Assembly: GCF_009720525.1 (NCBI RefSeq)
Contig: NZ_CP043930.1
Span: 5,461,001-5,525,000 of the forward strand
Length of the DNA stretch: 64,000 nucleotides
Reading direction: 5' to 3'
From: Gimesia benthica
GTDB taxonomy: Bacteria; Planctomycetota; Planctomycetia; Planctomycetales; Planctomycetaceae
The notes below the pieces were generated by a model. That model ran no database searches, was not told the DNA's origin, and saw nothing but the letters and a program-made list of their open reading frames with translations. Numbering within the stretch: the first letter of the stretch is position 1; each line of letters starts with the position of its first letter. Positions 56,501 through 64,000 of the stretch are shown one piece after another. Position numbers and translations under genes: made by a program.

Positions 56501-58934
56501 CAGCGAAGGCTATGTGAAGGGTGTGCACGATCAGGACGCGCTGCTGCTCGTGAAGTCGTTGCTCAAGATTAAGCCGGCCCTGGGCCTGTTGCGATACCAG
56601 CCTGCGGCCCGATCCCTGTCTAATCTCTATTGGAATTACTTCTGTGCCCCGGAGCTGAAAACGCTGTTTGAATCGCAGCTCTCTGGTTTCGGTCGCATTA
56701 TGCAAGTCTTCCCACAGACCGGAAAACAGCAGTACTATATCAGCGAACTTCAACAACAGCTGACTGAATTCGTACAACGGCTGCATTGTTTCGAACCGGC
56801 GCTGGTTCCCGAATCTGCAGAGTACCTGTTCCAGGAACTCGTGCACGGCAATCAATTCGTGGTCAGTCAGCGGGCGGGAGAGCTGTTCCAGGAATTTGAG
56901 AAGTATTTAAAACACAATAACGCTCTGGAACGATTCCAGGAGAGTCTCGAAGCGACTCATGCCAATCCGTTGAACTGGTTTCTGCTGGCCCGGGACTGGG
57001 TGGGCGCTTACCTGGATCATCTGAATTCCGATGAAGACAGAGATTACCGGGATGAAATTGCCTTGCTGCTGCTGGCGGGCAAACTGGATCGTCAGCGACT
57101 GATCGATGCCCGCGTGACCGATCAGATCAGCGGGCTCTCCGGTTCGCATGCCCGGATTCAGCAGGGCGAATATCACCTGCACTATAACCGGTTCATGCAG
57201 CGGTTGAATGAATTCCAGCAGGTCAAAGTACCCCGCTTCGAATCCTATGTCACGCTCAAGAAAGAAATCGTCGACGAAGCCCGGCACGCGATGCGACTCG
57301 AAGAGTTTCGTCCGCGGGTGTTGACTTCGTTTGTCCGGAACCGTCTCCTGGATGAAGTTTATCTGCCGGTGATTGGCGATAACCTGGCCAAGCAGATGGG
57401 GGAAGCGGGCGAGAATAAACGCACCGACCGGATGGGACTGCTGATGCTGGTGTCTCCGCCGGGTTATGGTAAAACCACGTTGATGGAATACATCGCCAAT
57501 CGCCTGGGGATTATCTTCATGAAGATCAACGGGCCGGCCCTGGGGCACCAGGTGACCTCGCTCGATCCCGCATCCGCACCGAATGCGGGGGCCCGGGAAG
57601 AGGTGAAGAAGCTGAACCTGTCGCTGGAAATGGGCGACAACGTGATGATCTACCTGGACGATATTCAGCACTGTAATCCCGAATTCCTGCAGAAGTTCAT
57701 TTCTCTGTGTGACGCCCAGCGGAAGATCGAAGGGGTCTACGAAGGGGAGACACGGACCTACGATCTGCGGGGGCGCAAAGTGGCGGTCGTCATGGCTGGG
57801 AACCCGTATACCGAGAGTGGGGAAAAGTTCCAGATCCCCGACATGCTTTCAAACCGGGCCGACATTTATAACCTGGGTGAAGTGATTGGCGAACACGCGG
57901 ATGCGTTCGAGATGAGCTACCTGGAAAACTGTATCACCTCGAATCCGGTTTTGAATCCACTCACGTCACGCAGTCAGAAAGACGTTTACACGATTATTCA
58001 GATGGCCGAGGATGGAACCGGCGAACGCGGCGACCTGGAAGGCAACTATTCCGTCGAAGAATTGAACGAGATGGTTTCCACGATGAAGAAACTGATTCGG
58101 GTTCGCGACGTGATTTTGAGTGTGAACCGTGAATACATCCGTTCTGCGGCCCAGTCGGACGAATACCGGACCGAACCGGCGTTCAAACTGCAGGGGTCCT
58201 ACCGTAACATGAACCGCATCGCCGAGAAGGTCTTTGCGGTGATGAATGACAGGGAGCTGGAAACGCTGATTGTTTCCAACTACGAAAACGACGCCCAGAC
58301 CCTGACCTCGGATACCGAAGCCAACCTGCTGAAGTTCAAGGAACTGATGGGCATCCTGAAAGAAGCCGAGCTGCAGCGCTGGAACGACATCAAAAAGTCA
58401 TTCCGCAAGAATCAGCAGTTAAAGAGTGTGGGCGGTGAAGATCGCATGGCACAGGCTATTCTACAGTTGGCAAATGTGGGCGAAGGACTGCAGGATATTC
58501 GCGAAGCCATGAACGCCGGCATCGGCAGACTGACAGAAGAGAAAACAGAGGCTAACCTGGATCAATATGCCCGCGAATTCGCGGAGCGGTTCCAGAATCT
58601 TTCTGAGAGCCTGCACGCGATCCAGGCAGCTCTGAGCTCGGGGACGAAAGATGTGACGACACTGTTTGAGAAGTCGTTGCAGACTCGTGAAACACAGCAG
58701 GCGGCTGCTGAGAAACCGGCTGTGGAACCCGACGACCGGATTACCGTGGTCAATAAGATTCCCCGCTCATTGTTGAATGTGCTGGAAACGCAGTTCGATC
58801 TGATGCAGGGCTGGATGCAGCCTCTGCTCAATTCTTCGCAGGCCAACCAGGCCGAGTTTCAGGAACTCAAGGATCTGGTGAAACGCTGCATGAAAGATTA
58901 CAACGCGCTGATTAAACGCGTGGACGACGAGTAA
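53586..58934 (+). CDS. Giant coiled-coil AAA+ ATPase, DUF3686 ('DNA repair ATPase') family
   Basis: A 1782-residue protein. Residues about 70-480 are the DUF3686-type N-terminal region (RDFKTFKWAFQEDQLVYVDN, SIDDRLFVETIGGDLTIKIE, LDDAEIFYAL). About 500-900 are coiled coil. The AAA+ core follows: Walker A SPPGYGKTT near residue 1293, Walker B VMIYLDDIQ (Asp-Asp in place of the usual Asp-Glu), then VAVVMAGNPYTE and SNRADIYNLGE. More coiled coil closes the chain. The DNA-repair name is only historical. Start GTG 53586 or ATG 53610. No signal peptide. Its pairing with a flotillin suggests work at the membrane. Confidence 0.9.
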   Translation: MSHGIHEQMADSENHTPETAADNADAIALESSTYEIIQNRLQSRGKELQSRLSQLNERRKEVFGSIETRLLGSDRITTEHNCVPRDMLAVGNRFLFGYNVRFGLKTEIQLSDVFSVYEFKDGTYHNLPLDLIQDPAFEKDFKDIYRYYKNATFAKFFVKGPFLYMLFKVGQGARDFKTFKWAFQEDQLVYVDNRSDHEVEYPPQQEFEWVRTHRDLHYSGVHPHISIDDRLFVETIGGDLTIKIENNTDTGAGIYAEPVDDPDQTLDDAEIFYALIGSLILLKIRPYKESNFRYFIYNEKLQQARRLDSIKDACILLPDDHGLVFSNGYYLQNGDSKTFETDLQDMLYQERIAAPNGEDFLYVFYQPEQGVHVLLQYNVIEQKLDTPMICHGFTLFEGGELICFSGQGEPQKHHTIQLWKTPYVSESFEVPHKTDSYLNKIGNKDIVRGMAECHELLGLIYRRDAYENLYVDLVKQSTDVLDSYFWINHQDTYALGEVVLEIKKAAEAAVTEYEKVLQLRQNTRKKTAEVETQTRETLVAIDHRRFDQIDDFVQSLASLRSLRGDVISLRDLRYVDVTLVEQLEAKVSERTEKLAGRCVEFLLRKDALKPYADRISAASEKIKTVEKVADARKVEEEIEASSGELEMLIDIVSNLKVEDTTQRTAIIDNISANFSRINQSRAALKNRIKDLMSVEGVAEFNAQIKLLNQGVVNYLDVSDSPEKCDDFLTKLMIQVEELEGRFAEFDEFVEQLTEKREEIYAAFESRKLAIVESRNKRANSLAKSAERILTGIRSRAEQLESINEINGYFASDLMIDKVRDIVRQLGELEDTVKVDDIQSRLKSIREDAVRQLKDKQELFVDGENIIRLGNRNFTVNRQALDLTTVMRDDVLQLHLTGTNFFSEIEDERLLATRDVWNQELVSENRDVYRVEYLAYTLLNSLDSDPETSLESVLKLTDEELLAFIQKFMGPRYSEGYVKGVHDQDALLLVKSLLKIKPALGLLRYQPAARSLSNLYWNYFCAPELKTLFESQLSGFGRIMQVFPQTGKQQYYISELQQQLTEFVQRLHCFEPALVPESAEYLFQELVHGNQFVVSQRAGELFQEFEKYLKHNNALERFQESLEATHANPLNWFLLARDWVGAYLDHLNSDEDRDYRDEIALLLLAGKLDRQRLIDARVTDQISGLSGSHARIQQGEYHLHYNRFMQRLNEFQQVKVPRFESYVTLKKEIVDEARHAMRLEEFRPRVLTSFVRNRLLDEVYLPVIGDNLAKQMGEAGENKRTDRMGLLMLVSPPGYGKTTLMEYIANRLGIIFMKINGPALGHQVTSLDPASAPNAGAREEVKKLNLSLEMGDNVMIYLDDIQHCNPEFLQKFISLCDAQRKIEGVYEGETRTYDLRGRKVAVVMAGNPYTESGEKFQIPDMLSNRADIYNLGEVIGEHADAFEMSYLENCITSNPVLNPLTSRSQKDVYTIIQMAEDGTGERGDLEGNYSVEELNEMVSTMKKLIRVRDVILSVNREYIRSAAQSDEYRTEPAFKLQGSYRNMNRIAEKVFAVMNDRELETLIVSNYENDAQTLTSDTEANLLKFKELMGILKEAELQRWNDIKKSFRKNQQLKSVGGEDRMAQAILQLANVGEGLQDIREAMNAGIGRLTEEKTEANLDQYAREFAERFQNLSESLHAIQAALSSGTKDVTTLFEKSLQTRETQQAAAEKPAVEPDDRITVVNKIPRSLLNVLETQFDLMQGWMQPLLNSSQANQAEFQELKDLVKRCMKDYNALIKRVDDE

Positions 58935-58946
58935 CCTGTCTGCTGT

Positions 58947-60323
58947 TCATGCCAGCTCGTGTAACGGCTCTCCGAAGGGGAGCGTCACAATCGGGCGGCC
59001 GGAGTGATCCAGGTAGTGTTTCTCGGTGTTGACGCCCAGGTGCTGGTAGATCGTGGCGAGGACGTCCTGGGGTGTTTTCGGGTTGTCCTTGGGGAAAGCC
59101 CCTTTCGAATCGGAAGAGCCGACGACGCGTCCCCCTTTGACGGGGCCTCCGGCAATTGCGGCGCTGAACACATTCGGATAATGGTCGCGACCTGAATTCT
59201 TATTGACCCGCGGGGTGCGTCCGAATTCACCCCAGGCGACGACGAGGGTTGACTCCAGCAGTCCCCGTTGATCGAGGTCTTCAATCAGGGCCGAATAAGC
59301 CTGGTCCCAGCGGGGGAGGAAACCGTTCTTCATCGAGTCAAAACCTTCAACGTGCGTATCCCACCAGCGGCAGTCGACAGTGACCAGACGCACTCCAGCT
59401 TCCACCAGGCGGCGTCCCAGCAGGAGCCGTTGTGAGAAGGCACTCGCACTGCAGCGCCGGGGATCCATCGGATCGTATCGGGCTGTGAAGCCATAGCGGT
59501 CGCGGGTACTGTCCCGTTCTGCGTCCAGGTCAAAGGCCTTGCGGGCTTTGTCGGAACTCAGGATGCCGAACGCCTGCTGTTGGAATTCATTGATCGCATC
59601 CAGTTGACCGGAGCGGTCCAGGTCGGTGCGGAACTGGTCGAACCCTTTCAGTAAATCCTTGCGGCGGGAAAAACGATTCTGACTCATGCCTTCCAACAGC
59701 GAGAAGTTTTGCAGGGTGAAAGGACCTGCGTTAGCCGGGTCGGCCAGGGTTTCGAAGGGTTTGTGTGCGACACCCAGGTAAGCGGAATCAGTGCCCGGTA
59801 CCTGGCGGGGGATCATGACATAGGGAGGGAGCTCCGGTGTCAGGTGTCCCAGTTGCTCTGAGACCACGGCACCACAACTGGGATGGACGTTGGTGGTGGG
59901 ATCCGTTCCGGGGGGATAACCGGTAAACAGGATCTGGTCACCGGCGGAATGTCCGGCGTTGGTGTGGTGCAGGCTGCGAATAATCGACCATTTGTCCATG
60001 ATGCTGGCACAGCGGGGCATCAGGTCGACAATCTCAATGCCGGGGACCGATGTTTTGATAGCACCAAAGGCGCCGCGGTAGTCGGCGGGGGCCAGTGGTT
60101 TGGGGTCCCAGGTTTCATGCTGCGAGGGACCACCCCGCATCCAGAGGATGATGACCGAGTTTTCTGTCTTCGCTGCAGGTCCAGCGTGTGCTTCGTGCTC
60201 TAAGAGTCCTGCGAGTGTCAATCCGGTCAGCCCGAGTCCGCCGGCTTTGAGAAAATCACGTCGCTGCAGATTCAAAGACTTCCGGAACTCTGAGCAGCCT
60301 GTCTGGGATTGGCGAAAACTCAT
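58947..60323 (-). CDS. Tat-exported DUF1501 domain protein
   Basis: A 458-residue protein with a twin-arginine signal (RRDFLKAGGLGLTGL, residues 21-35). The body carries DUF1501 hallmarks: NSVIILWMRGGPSQHETWD, a central TVDCRWWDTHVEG and VVAWGEFGRTPRVN near the end. The fold is related to alkaline phosphatase/sulfatase-type enzymes, but activity is unproven. Such proteins are abundant in planctomycetes, usually next to a DUF1549/DUF1553 cytochrome protein. No such partner is adjacent here, so it is an orphan copy. GGAG lies before the ATG. Confidence 0.92.
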   Translation of the reverse strand: MSFRQSQTGCSEFRKSLNLQRRDFLKAGGLGLTGLTLAGLLEHEAHAGPAAKTENSVIILWMRGGPSQHETWDPKPLAPADYRGAFGAIKTSVPGIEIVDLMPRCASIMDKWSIIRSLHHTNAGHSAGDQILFTGYPPGTDPTTNVHPSCGAVVSEQLGHLTPELPPYVMIPRQVPGTDSAYLGVAHKPFETLADPANAGPFTLQNFSLLEGMSQNRFSRRKDLLKGFDQFRTDLDRSGQLDAINEFQQQAFGILSSDKARKAFDLDAERDSTRDRYGFTARYDPMDPRRCSASAFSQRLLLGRRLVEAGVRLVTVDCRWWDTHVEGFDSMKNGFLPRWDQAYSALIEDLDQRGLLESTLVVAWGEFGRTPRVNKNSGRDHYPNVFSAAIAGGPVKGGRVVGSSDSKGAFPKDNPKTPQDVLATIYQHLGVNTEKHYLDHSGRPIVTLPFGEPLHELA

Positions 60324-60501
60324 GGACTTCTGACTCCGGTGGGGGGGACATTAAATATCAGCGCATGTTTATGTTATCGGGATGTGTGAGAAGTGCCAAG
60401 GGAAAAAGTTTTTTCACAGTGTTTCGAGTGAATTGAATTAAAAAACACTGATTTCGCGGCTTCAGCCAGAGCGTTTACAGCGGTGTTCCAGGAGATGACG
60501 T

Positions 60502-62157
60502 TCAGTGACTCGCGTGCAGTAATCGCTGGGCTGTGACGTAGATGAACAGACCCGGGTCGAGCCGCATGAGGTTGGCGATTTCGTCCAGTTCTTCGTACTC
60601 GATATCATCTTTCTTGGTGCCGTTCAGGGCTTCCAGTCCCTCGGCGACTTCATCCAGGGGGAGCCAGCAGGTCTGGAAGAAACGCATGATCTCGAACCGC
60701 CAGCCGGCACGATAGTAGCGGTCTCTGAGCCAGTTTGAGGAGAGGGCCGCGAGGACAAAGAAAATAAAGTTGGTTAGTACAATGAGACCAATGTAGAGCA
60801 GCGAGGACCAGAAAGAGGAAAACATCCGAAAGATCAGATAAATAATAGAGATGATCGAAGCCAGAAACAGCAGGACATATGTGGTTGATGTCATTTCAGT
60901 AATGTTCTGATAGCGACGGCCATAATTTTCGTGAAACAGCTGATCGGCCAGTTTCTGAATTTGCGAGTCTCTCTGCTCACTCTCGCTATATTCCACATAG
61001 ACTTCCACACGCTCATAGACATCATCGGCGATGAGTTCCCAGAGGATTCGCAGATTGAGCAGCTGTTTGTCCAGCTTGGGGAATTCCGTCAGCAGATCAT
61101 CTTCGTAGGAGATCAGCAGAAGCTGACATTCGAGGAAGGCCAGGTCGGCTTCGCTTTCGGGAAGCACACTGTAATTTCTGATGGCCCTGTCGATGGTCTC
61201 ACGGATGGCACTCTCCTGGATAAACGTGTCCCGCTGCTCACGGTACTGACGGAGCAGGTCCAGCAGGTAATACTCGCGTTCCAGCCAGTAAGGCAGTTCA
61301 TCGTAGTGGGAGTCGACTTCAGCAAAGATCTGGTCGATCCATTTCTGACTGGCTTTCCAGATAGCCGGTTTCAGAATGTGCAGATAGAAGACCAGCAGGT
61401 TGTCGACACGATGGTCGCGTAAATTGGCTTCGCAGCTGGAGAGTGTCTTGCGAAAAATCTTGAAAGGGGCGTTGCGGATCAGGCGATCCCAGCCTTTTTC
61501 GGTCAGATAATAAAAGCGGTCTGAGTTGACGATGCGAGACGTTTTGAGCAACAGGGATGCGAGTTCCTTGAGTGGAATTTCCTGAGAGAAGTACTGTTTC
61601 AGTAATTCGAACAGCCCGGGCTCTTCCTGGTGAACCTTGAGGCCTTCCAGGATCCAGCCTGCAAAATGGCCTTTCGTCTCAGGCAACAGGTCCGCAAAGA
61701 CCGCCAGGGCGTAATAATCGTAGGGAGATTTTGAGGGCTGCTGTTTCAATTCCGAATACAGCACGTCGATCGGTTCGTCTTTGAGTCGCTCCAGCAGACC
61801 TGTTTTCTGGCCTTTATCAGTTGCTTCGCTGGACGAATTGTAGAGCGGATCTGCAGCGGGTGAGCCTGTCAATTCATTCTGAAGCTCGGAATCGGACTGT
61901 TCCGTATCACTGGACCAGTCAAACTGCAGGTGTTGTGAACTCGGCAGGGGCTCGCCATAGCGGAGGGCGTCGTTCAGGGATTCAAACGCGGCGCGGATTT
62001 TCTGGAATTCCTCCGGGAATTTTTCGGGTTTGAATTTCCGAATAAAGGAATTGTATTTCCGTTTCAGATCCAGGACATCGTAATCCCCCTCCAGGCCGAA
62101 AAAATCTTCCGGTCGGTCAGGCAATAATTCCCATTGTGGCTCATCGGGGCCACTCAT
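60502..62157 (-). CDS. J-domain-like protein lacking HPD, with C-terminal membrane anchor
   Basis: A 551-residue protein. Residues about 15-75 look like a J domain: DFFGLEGDYDVLDLKRKYN, then KPEKFPEEFQKIRAAFESLN. The HPD tripeptide needed to activate Hsp70 is replaced by KPE. The middle is acidic and helical. Two membrane helices lie at about 415-470 (LLFLASIISIIYLIFRMF), then a cytosolic end. It likely binds a partner through the J-like fold without stimulating DnaK. GAGGAG six bases before ATG. It follows the next-listed unknown by 25 bases in a two-gene unit. Confidence 0.8.
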   Translation of the reverse strand: MSGPDEPQWELLPDRPEDFFGLEGDYDVLDLKRKYNSFIRKFKPEKFPEEFQKIRAAFESLNDALRYGEPLPSSQHLQFDWSSDTEQSDSELQNELTGSPAADPLYNSSSEATDKGQKTGLLERLKDEPIDVLYSELKQQPSKSPYDYYALAVFADLLPETKGHFAGWILEGLKVHQEEPGLFELLKQYFSQEIPLKELASLLLKTSRIVNSDRFYYLTEKGWDRLIRNAPFKIFRKTLSSCEANLRDHRVDNLLVFYLHILKPAIWKASQKWIDQIFAEVDSHYDELPYWLEREYYLLDLLRQYREQRDTFIQESAIRETIDRAIRNYSVLPESEADLAFLECQLLLISYEDDLLTEFPKLDKQLLNLRILWELIADDVYERVEVYVEYSESEQRDSQIQKLADQLFHENYGRRYQNITEMTSTTYVLLFLASIISIIYLIFRMFSSFWSSLLYIGLIVLTNFIFFVLAALSSNWLRDRYYRAGWRFEIMRFFQTCWLPLDEVAEGLEALNGTKKDDIEYEELDEIANLMRLDPGLFIYVTAQRLLHASH

Positions 62158-62182
62158 ATCCGGCTCCTCTGTAGGGTTAGGC

Positions 62183-62908
62183 TCAGCCGAGAAAACTCAA
62201 CAGCATGCTGAGAAAGTCTGAGGCATAAACGATGATGAATCCCAGGATTAACATCACAATCAGGTAGGTGATTCCATAGACCACCCTGTTGACCGCCCAG
62301 AAGAAATTATCCAGCGTCGAAATGCGATTCCGTTTGGCCAGCAGCTGATTGATCCAGACTTTCTCCAGTTCATAAAGTTGGGGAAACTCTTTTTTGATGA
62401 TCTGAGCCAACTGACGGTATTTTTTGGGCTTGGGGAAGCGGGGGCTCATCAGTCCGCGGCGGGATTCTTCCAGGAATTTCATGCGGAGCGTGACCGCTTT
62501 GGCGGGTGGGGCAATGACCAGTTTACAGAACTTGTCATAAAACTCCGGGAAACTACGGGGGTGCGCTTTGAGTTGTTGGAACAGGGGCCTGCATTCTGCA
62601 ACAGATTTGAGTTTGCTGTGAAAGATCGCCAGTTGGGGAAACGGTCTGGTGTCGATGGCCTTGAGTCGTTGCTGAAGTTTTCGGTCATCGAGTGACCAGA
62701 ATGAGCTTCTCAGCTTGTCAAGTTGTTCGCTGACCCGCTCTTTCTGCGTCAGGTCTGAATCAGGTTCGTCCGCGAATGGTTGCTTTGAAGTTGCTGGTTT
62801 GATCAGGCGCAGCCGCCGGTGCAGAATCTGATCGGCTTCTTCCAGGGGATTCAACAGCAGCATCTCGCGTGCGTATTCGAGCTGATGATCAGCGTCAGGC
62901 TGATTCAA
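62183..62908 (-). CDS. Unknown tail-anchored protein, partner of the J-like protein
   Basis: A 241-residue basic helical protein with one C-terminal membrane helix (about 210-235, ITYLIVMLILGFIIVYA). The TTG start is supported by AAAGGA seven bases upstream. No known domain. Its first 40 residues (EYAREMLLLNPLEEADQIL) are helical. It lies directly upstream of the J-like gene on the same transcript, so a membrane complex of the two is plausible. Confidence 0.72.
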   Translation of the reverse strand: MNQPDADHQLEYAREMLLLNPLEEADQILHRRLRLIKPATSKQPFADEPDSDLTQKERVSEQLDKLRSSFWSLDDRKLQQRLKAIDTRPFPQLAIFHSKLKSVAECRPLFQQLKAHPRSFPEFYDKFCKLVIAPPAKAVTLRMKFLEESRRGLMSPRFPKPKKYRQLAQIIKKEFPQLYELEKVWINQLLAKRNRISTLDNFFWAVNRVVYGITYLIVMLILGFIIVYASDFLSMLLSFLG

Positions 62909-63178
62909 TTTCGAGTTCCTTTACTGGATGTGCAAGGGGAATCACGAGCGGGCAGGGGCCGACTGTGGAGTTTTGTCTGAGCAGTTCTCTTTACTGAAAT
63001 ACTACCGGCATTCCCTGAAAATGCACACCGGAAATGTGTTTTTATTCAGTGTGTTTTTGTATTCTGAAAAAGGTGCTGAACTGTTCTGCGGCACAGGCAT
63101 GGAGCCAGACGCATTTCTGCAGTGACGCTTGCCGGGGACAGGAAAGAAATGAGTTTTACATAACAGGTAGCAGATTTT

Positions 63179-63592
63179 ATGGAACGCTTTCTCGTCAATA
63201 TCTTCCTGGCCATCCTGATCTGGGGATTTGTCGGAGGGATGCTGCTGCGGGCCTACGTGGATAAGGCGAACGGTCTGATCGTAGACGACCCGATTGAGAA
63301 ACCATCGCGAATGAAAGCATTTGCCATCATGGGCTTTCTCTCGCTGTTCAACATGGCGGGGGTCTTCTTTCTGAATATCATCTGGCATGTGCAGAAATGG
63401 GACGTACCCCACGTTGTCGAGCAGGCCATACTCTGCCCGGGAATGATTCTGACTGGTACGTTTCTGTTCGCGCTCGTGTTACCCGCGACGCTGAAGAAAG
63501 CGGCGGTCACCTCGACATTCTGTAATCTGGCCTTCCTCGGAGGGGCGGTGCTGATCTATGTGGTCAGGCACCTGCAGACCATGATCCACTGA
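63179..63592 (+). CDS. Small multispan membrane protein, unknown
   Basis: A 137-residue hydrophobic protein with four predicted helices (about 4-25, 47-70, 83-102, 112-132). No family is recognised. It begins with MERFLVNIFLAILIW. The stop codon TGA lies inside a perfect 9-base hairpin (63590-63598 with 63605-63613). It converges with the PLP-enzyme gene. Confidence 0.7.
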   Translation: MERFLVNIFLAILIWGFVGGMLLRAYVDKANGLIVDDPIEKPSRMKAFAIMGFLSLFNMAGVFFLNIIWHVQKWDVPHVVEQAILCPGMILTGTFLFALVLPATLKKAAVTSTFCNLAFLGGAVLIYVVRHLQTMIH

Positions 63593-63613
63593 GCCTCGTC
63601 GGTGCGAGGCTCA
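63590..63613. terminator. Hairpin overlapping stop codon, candidate bidirectional terminator
   Basis: TGAGCCTCG and CGAGGCTCA are perfect complements with a six-base loop. No strong T-run follows, so termination may depend on Rho or act from both sides between convergent genes. Confidence 0.5.
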
Positions 63614-63642
63614 GGTTTAGATCAGGTCGGTCAGTCTTGAGC

Positions 63643-64000
63643 TTACTGAATTTTGCCACGACCCTGGATCGGCCAGACAACTTCCAGACGATCGTTACGG
63701 AAACCGTAGAAGTTTTCGTGCAGGATTGTGGTGAAGTCGGCGTAACCGGGGATCAACTCGATCTTGTCGCCGATCTTGAGGTCCTGTGATTCGGGACCCA
63801 GGTTGACGGCACAGTGTTCTGCACTCAGCGCGGTGACTTCGGCATCCGGCCAGGCTTTGACCAGGGGAAGTTGGAAGTCAGGGTGCATTGTCTTACGACC
63901 GCAGTCGAGCACCATGCGTCCCTTTTCCGGGCGACTTACGACGGTCGCCAGGACGCTTAAGGAGTAGTCGAGGCCGGTCAGGCTGCATTTGTTGACGTAC
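63643..64000 (-). CDS. D-threonine aldolase / DSD1-like PLP enzyme, C-terminal part (5' end outside window)
   Basis: The frame runs off the right edge; the last 118 codons are seen. LSAEHCAVNL, KIGDKIELIPGY, the ILHENFYGFR segment and WPIQGRGKI match the C-terminal metal-binding domain of type III PLP enzymes such as D-threonine aldolase and D-serine dehydratase. The PLP lysine lies outside the window. It could cleave D-3-hydroxyamino acids to glycine and an aldehyde, or dehydrate D-serine; which cannot be told from the fragment. Confidence 0.78.
   Translation of the reverse strand, partial: YVNKCSLTGLDYSLSVLATVVSRPEKGRMVLDCGRKTMHPDFQLPLVKAWPDAEVTALSAEHCAVNLGPESQDLKIGDKIELIPGYADFTTILHENFYGFRNDRLEVVWPIQGRGKIQ

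Overview
The window reads as chromosomal DNA of a planctomycete, most likely a Gimesia/Planctomyces-type member of the Planctomycetaceae. That placement is an inference from gene content: a large secreted protein with a PVC-type CxxCH haem site and HEAT-like repeats, a Tat-exported DUF1501 protein, a secreted formylglycine sulfatase, a lone rpsD, many secreted proteins of unknown role, and J-like proteins without HPD. I found no tRNA or rRNA genes, CRISPR arrays, insertion sequences, integrases or attachment sites. The region looks like stable core and lineage-specific chromosome, not a mobile island.

Layout: 1-5 kb holds a TPR protein tail, then a minus-strand run of a giant subtilisin-like (tripeptidyl-peptidase II-like) protease, a hotdog thioesterase and a small monooxygenase. 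5.3-8.7 kb carries a SulP anion transporter whose stop overlaps the start of a tRNA-queuosine mannosyltransferase-like gene. 9-15 kb has an unknown protein converging on rarA and the CxxCH protein. 15-25 kb has glgC with a clear terminator, a tandem pair of secreted PDZ-like paralogues, several unknowns, a pentapeptide-repeat protein, a GNAT acetyltransferase, a His/Asn/Gly-repeat PDZ protein and an NHL-repeat protein. 25-34 kb has two secreted hydrolase-fold proteins, a second tandem pair of membrane paralogues, a TPR protein with a zinc-ribbon tail, an SDR oxidoreductase, a sulfatase, an adenylate kinase and rpsD.

34.4-40.5 kb is a five-gene minus-strand cluster: glutamine-dependent asparagine synthase, acyl carrier protein, AMP-forming ligase, NAD-synthetase homologue and polysaccharide deacetylase. 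It looks like a carrier-protein-based pathway that builds and transfers an acyl or amide group onto a surface glycan or secondary metabolite. 40.9-42.5 kb is an AAA+ ATPase broken by a one-base frameshift in a six-A run. 43-50 kb contains a flippase-like membrane protein (possible ATT start), a beta-helix protein, citrate synthase, a 1-kb gene-poor leader, the principal sigma factor and fabI.

50.7-58.9 kb is the most striking locus: a YqiJ/NfeD-like OB-fold membrane protein, a flotillin (YqiK-like) and a 1782-residue coiled-coil AAA+ ATPase of the DUF3686 ('DNA repair ATPase') type, all co-oriented. The likely picture is a membrane-microdomain scaffold coupled to a giant remodelling ATPase. 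59-64 kb closes with a DUF1501 protein, two linked tail-anchored unknowns (one with a degenerate J domain), a small membrane protein and the C-terminal part of a D-threonine-aldolase-like PLP enzyme.
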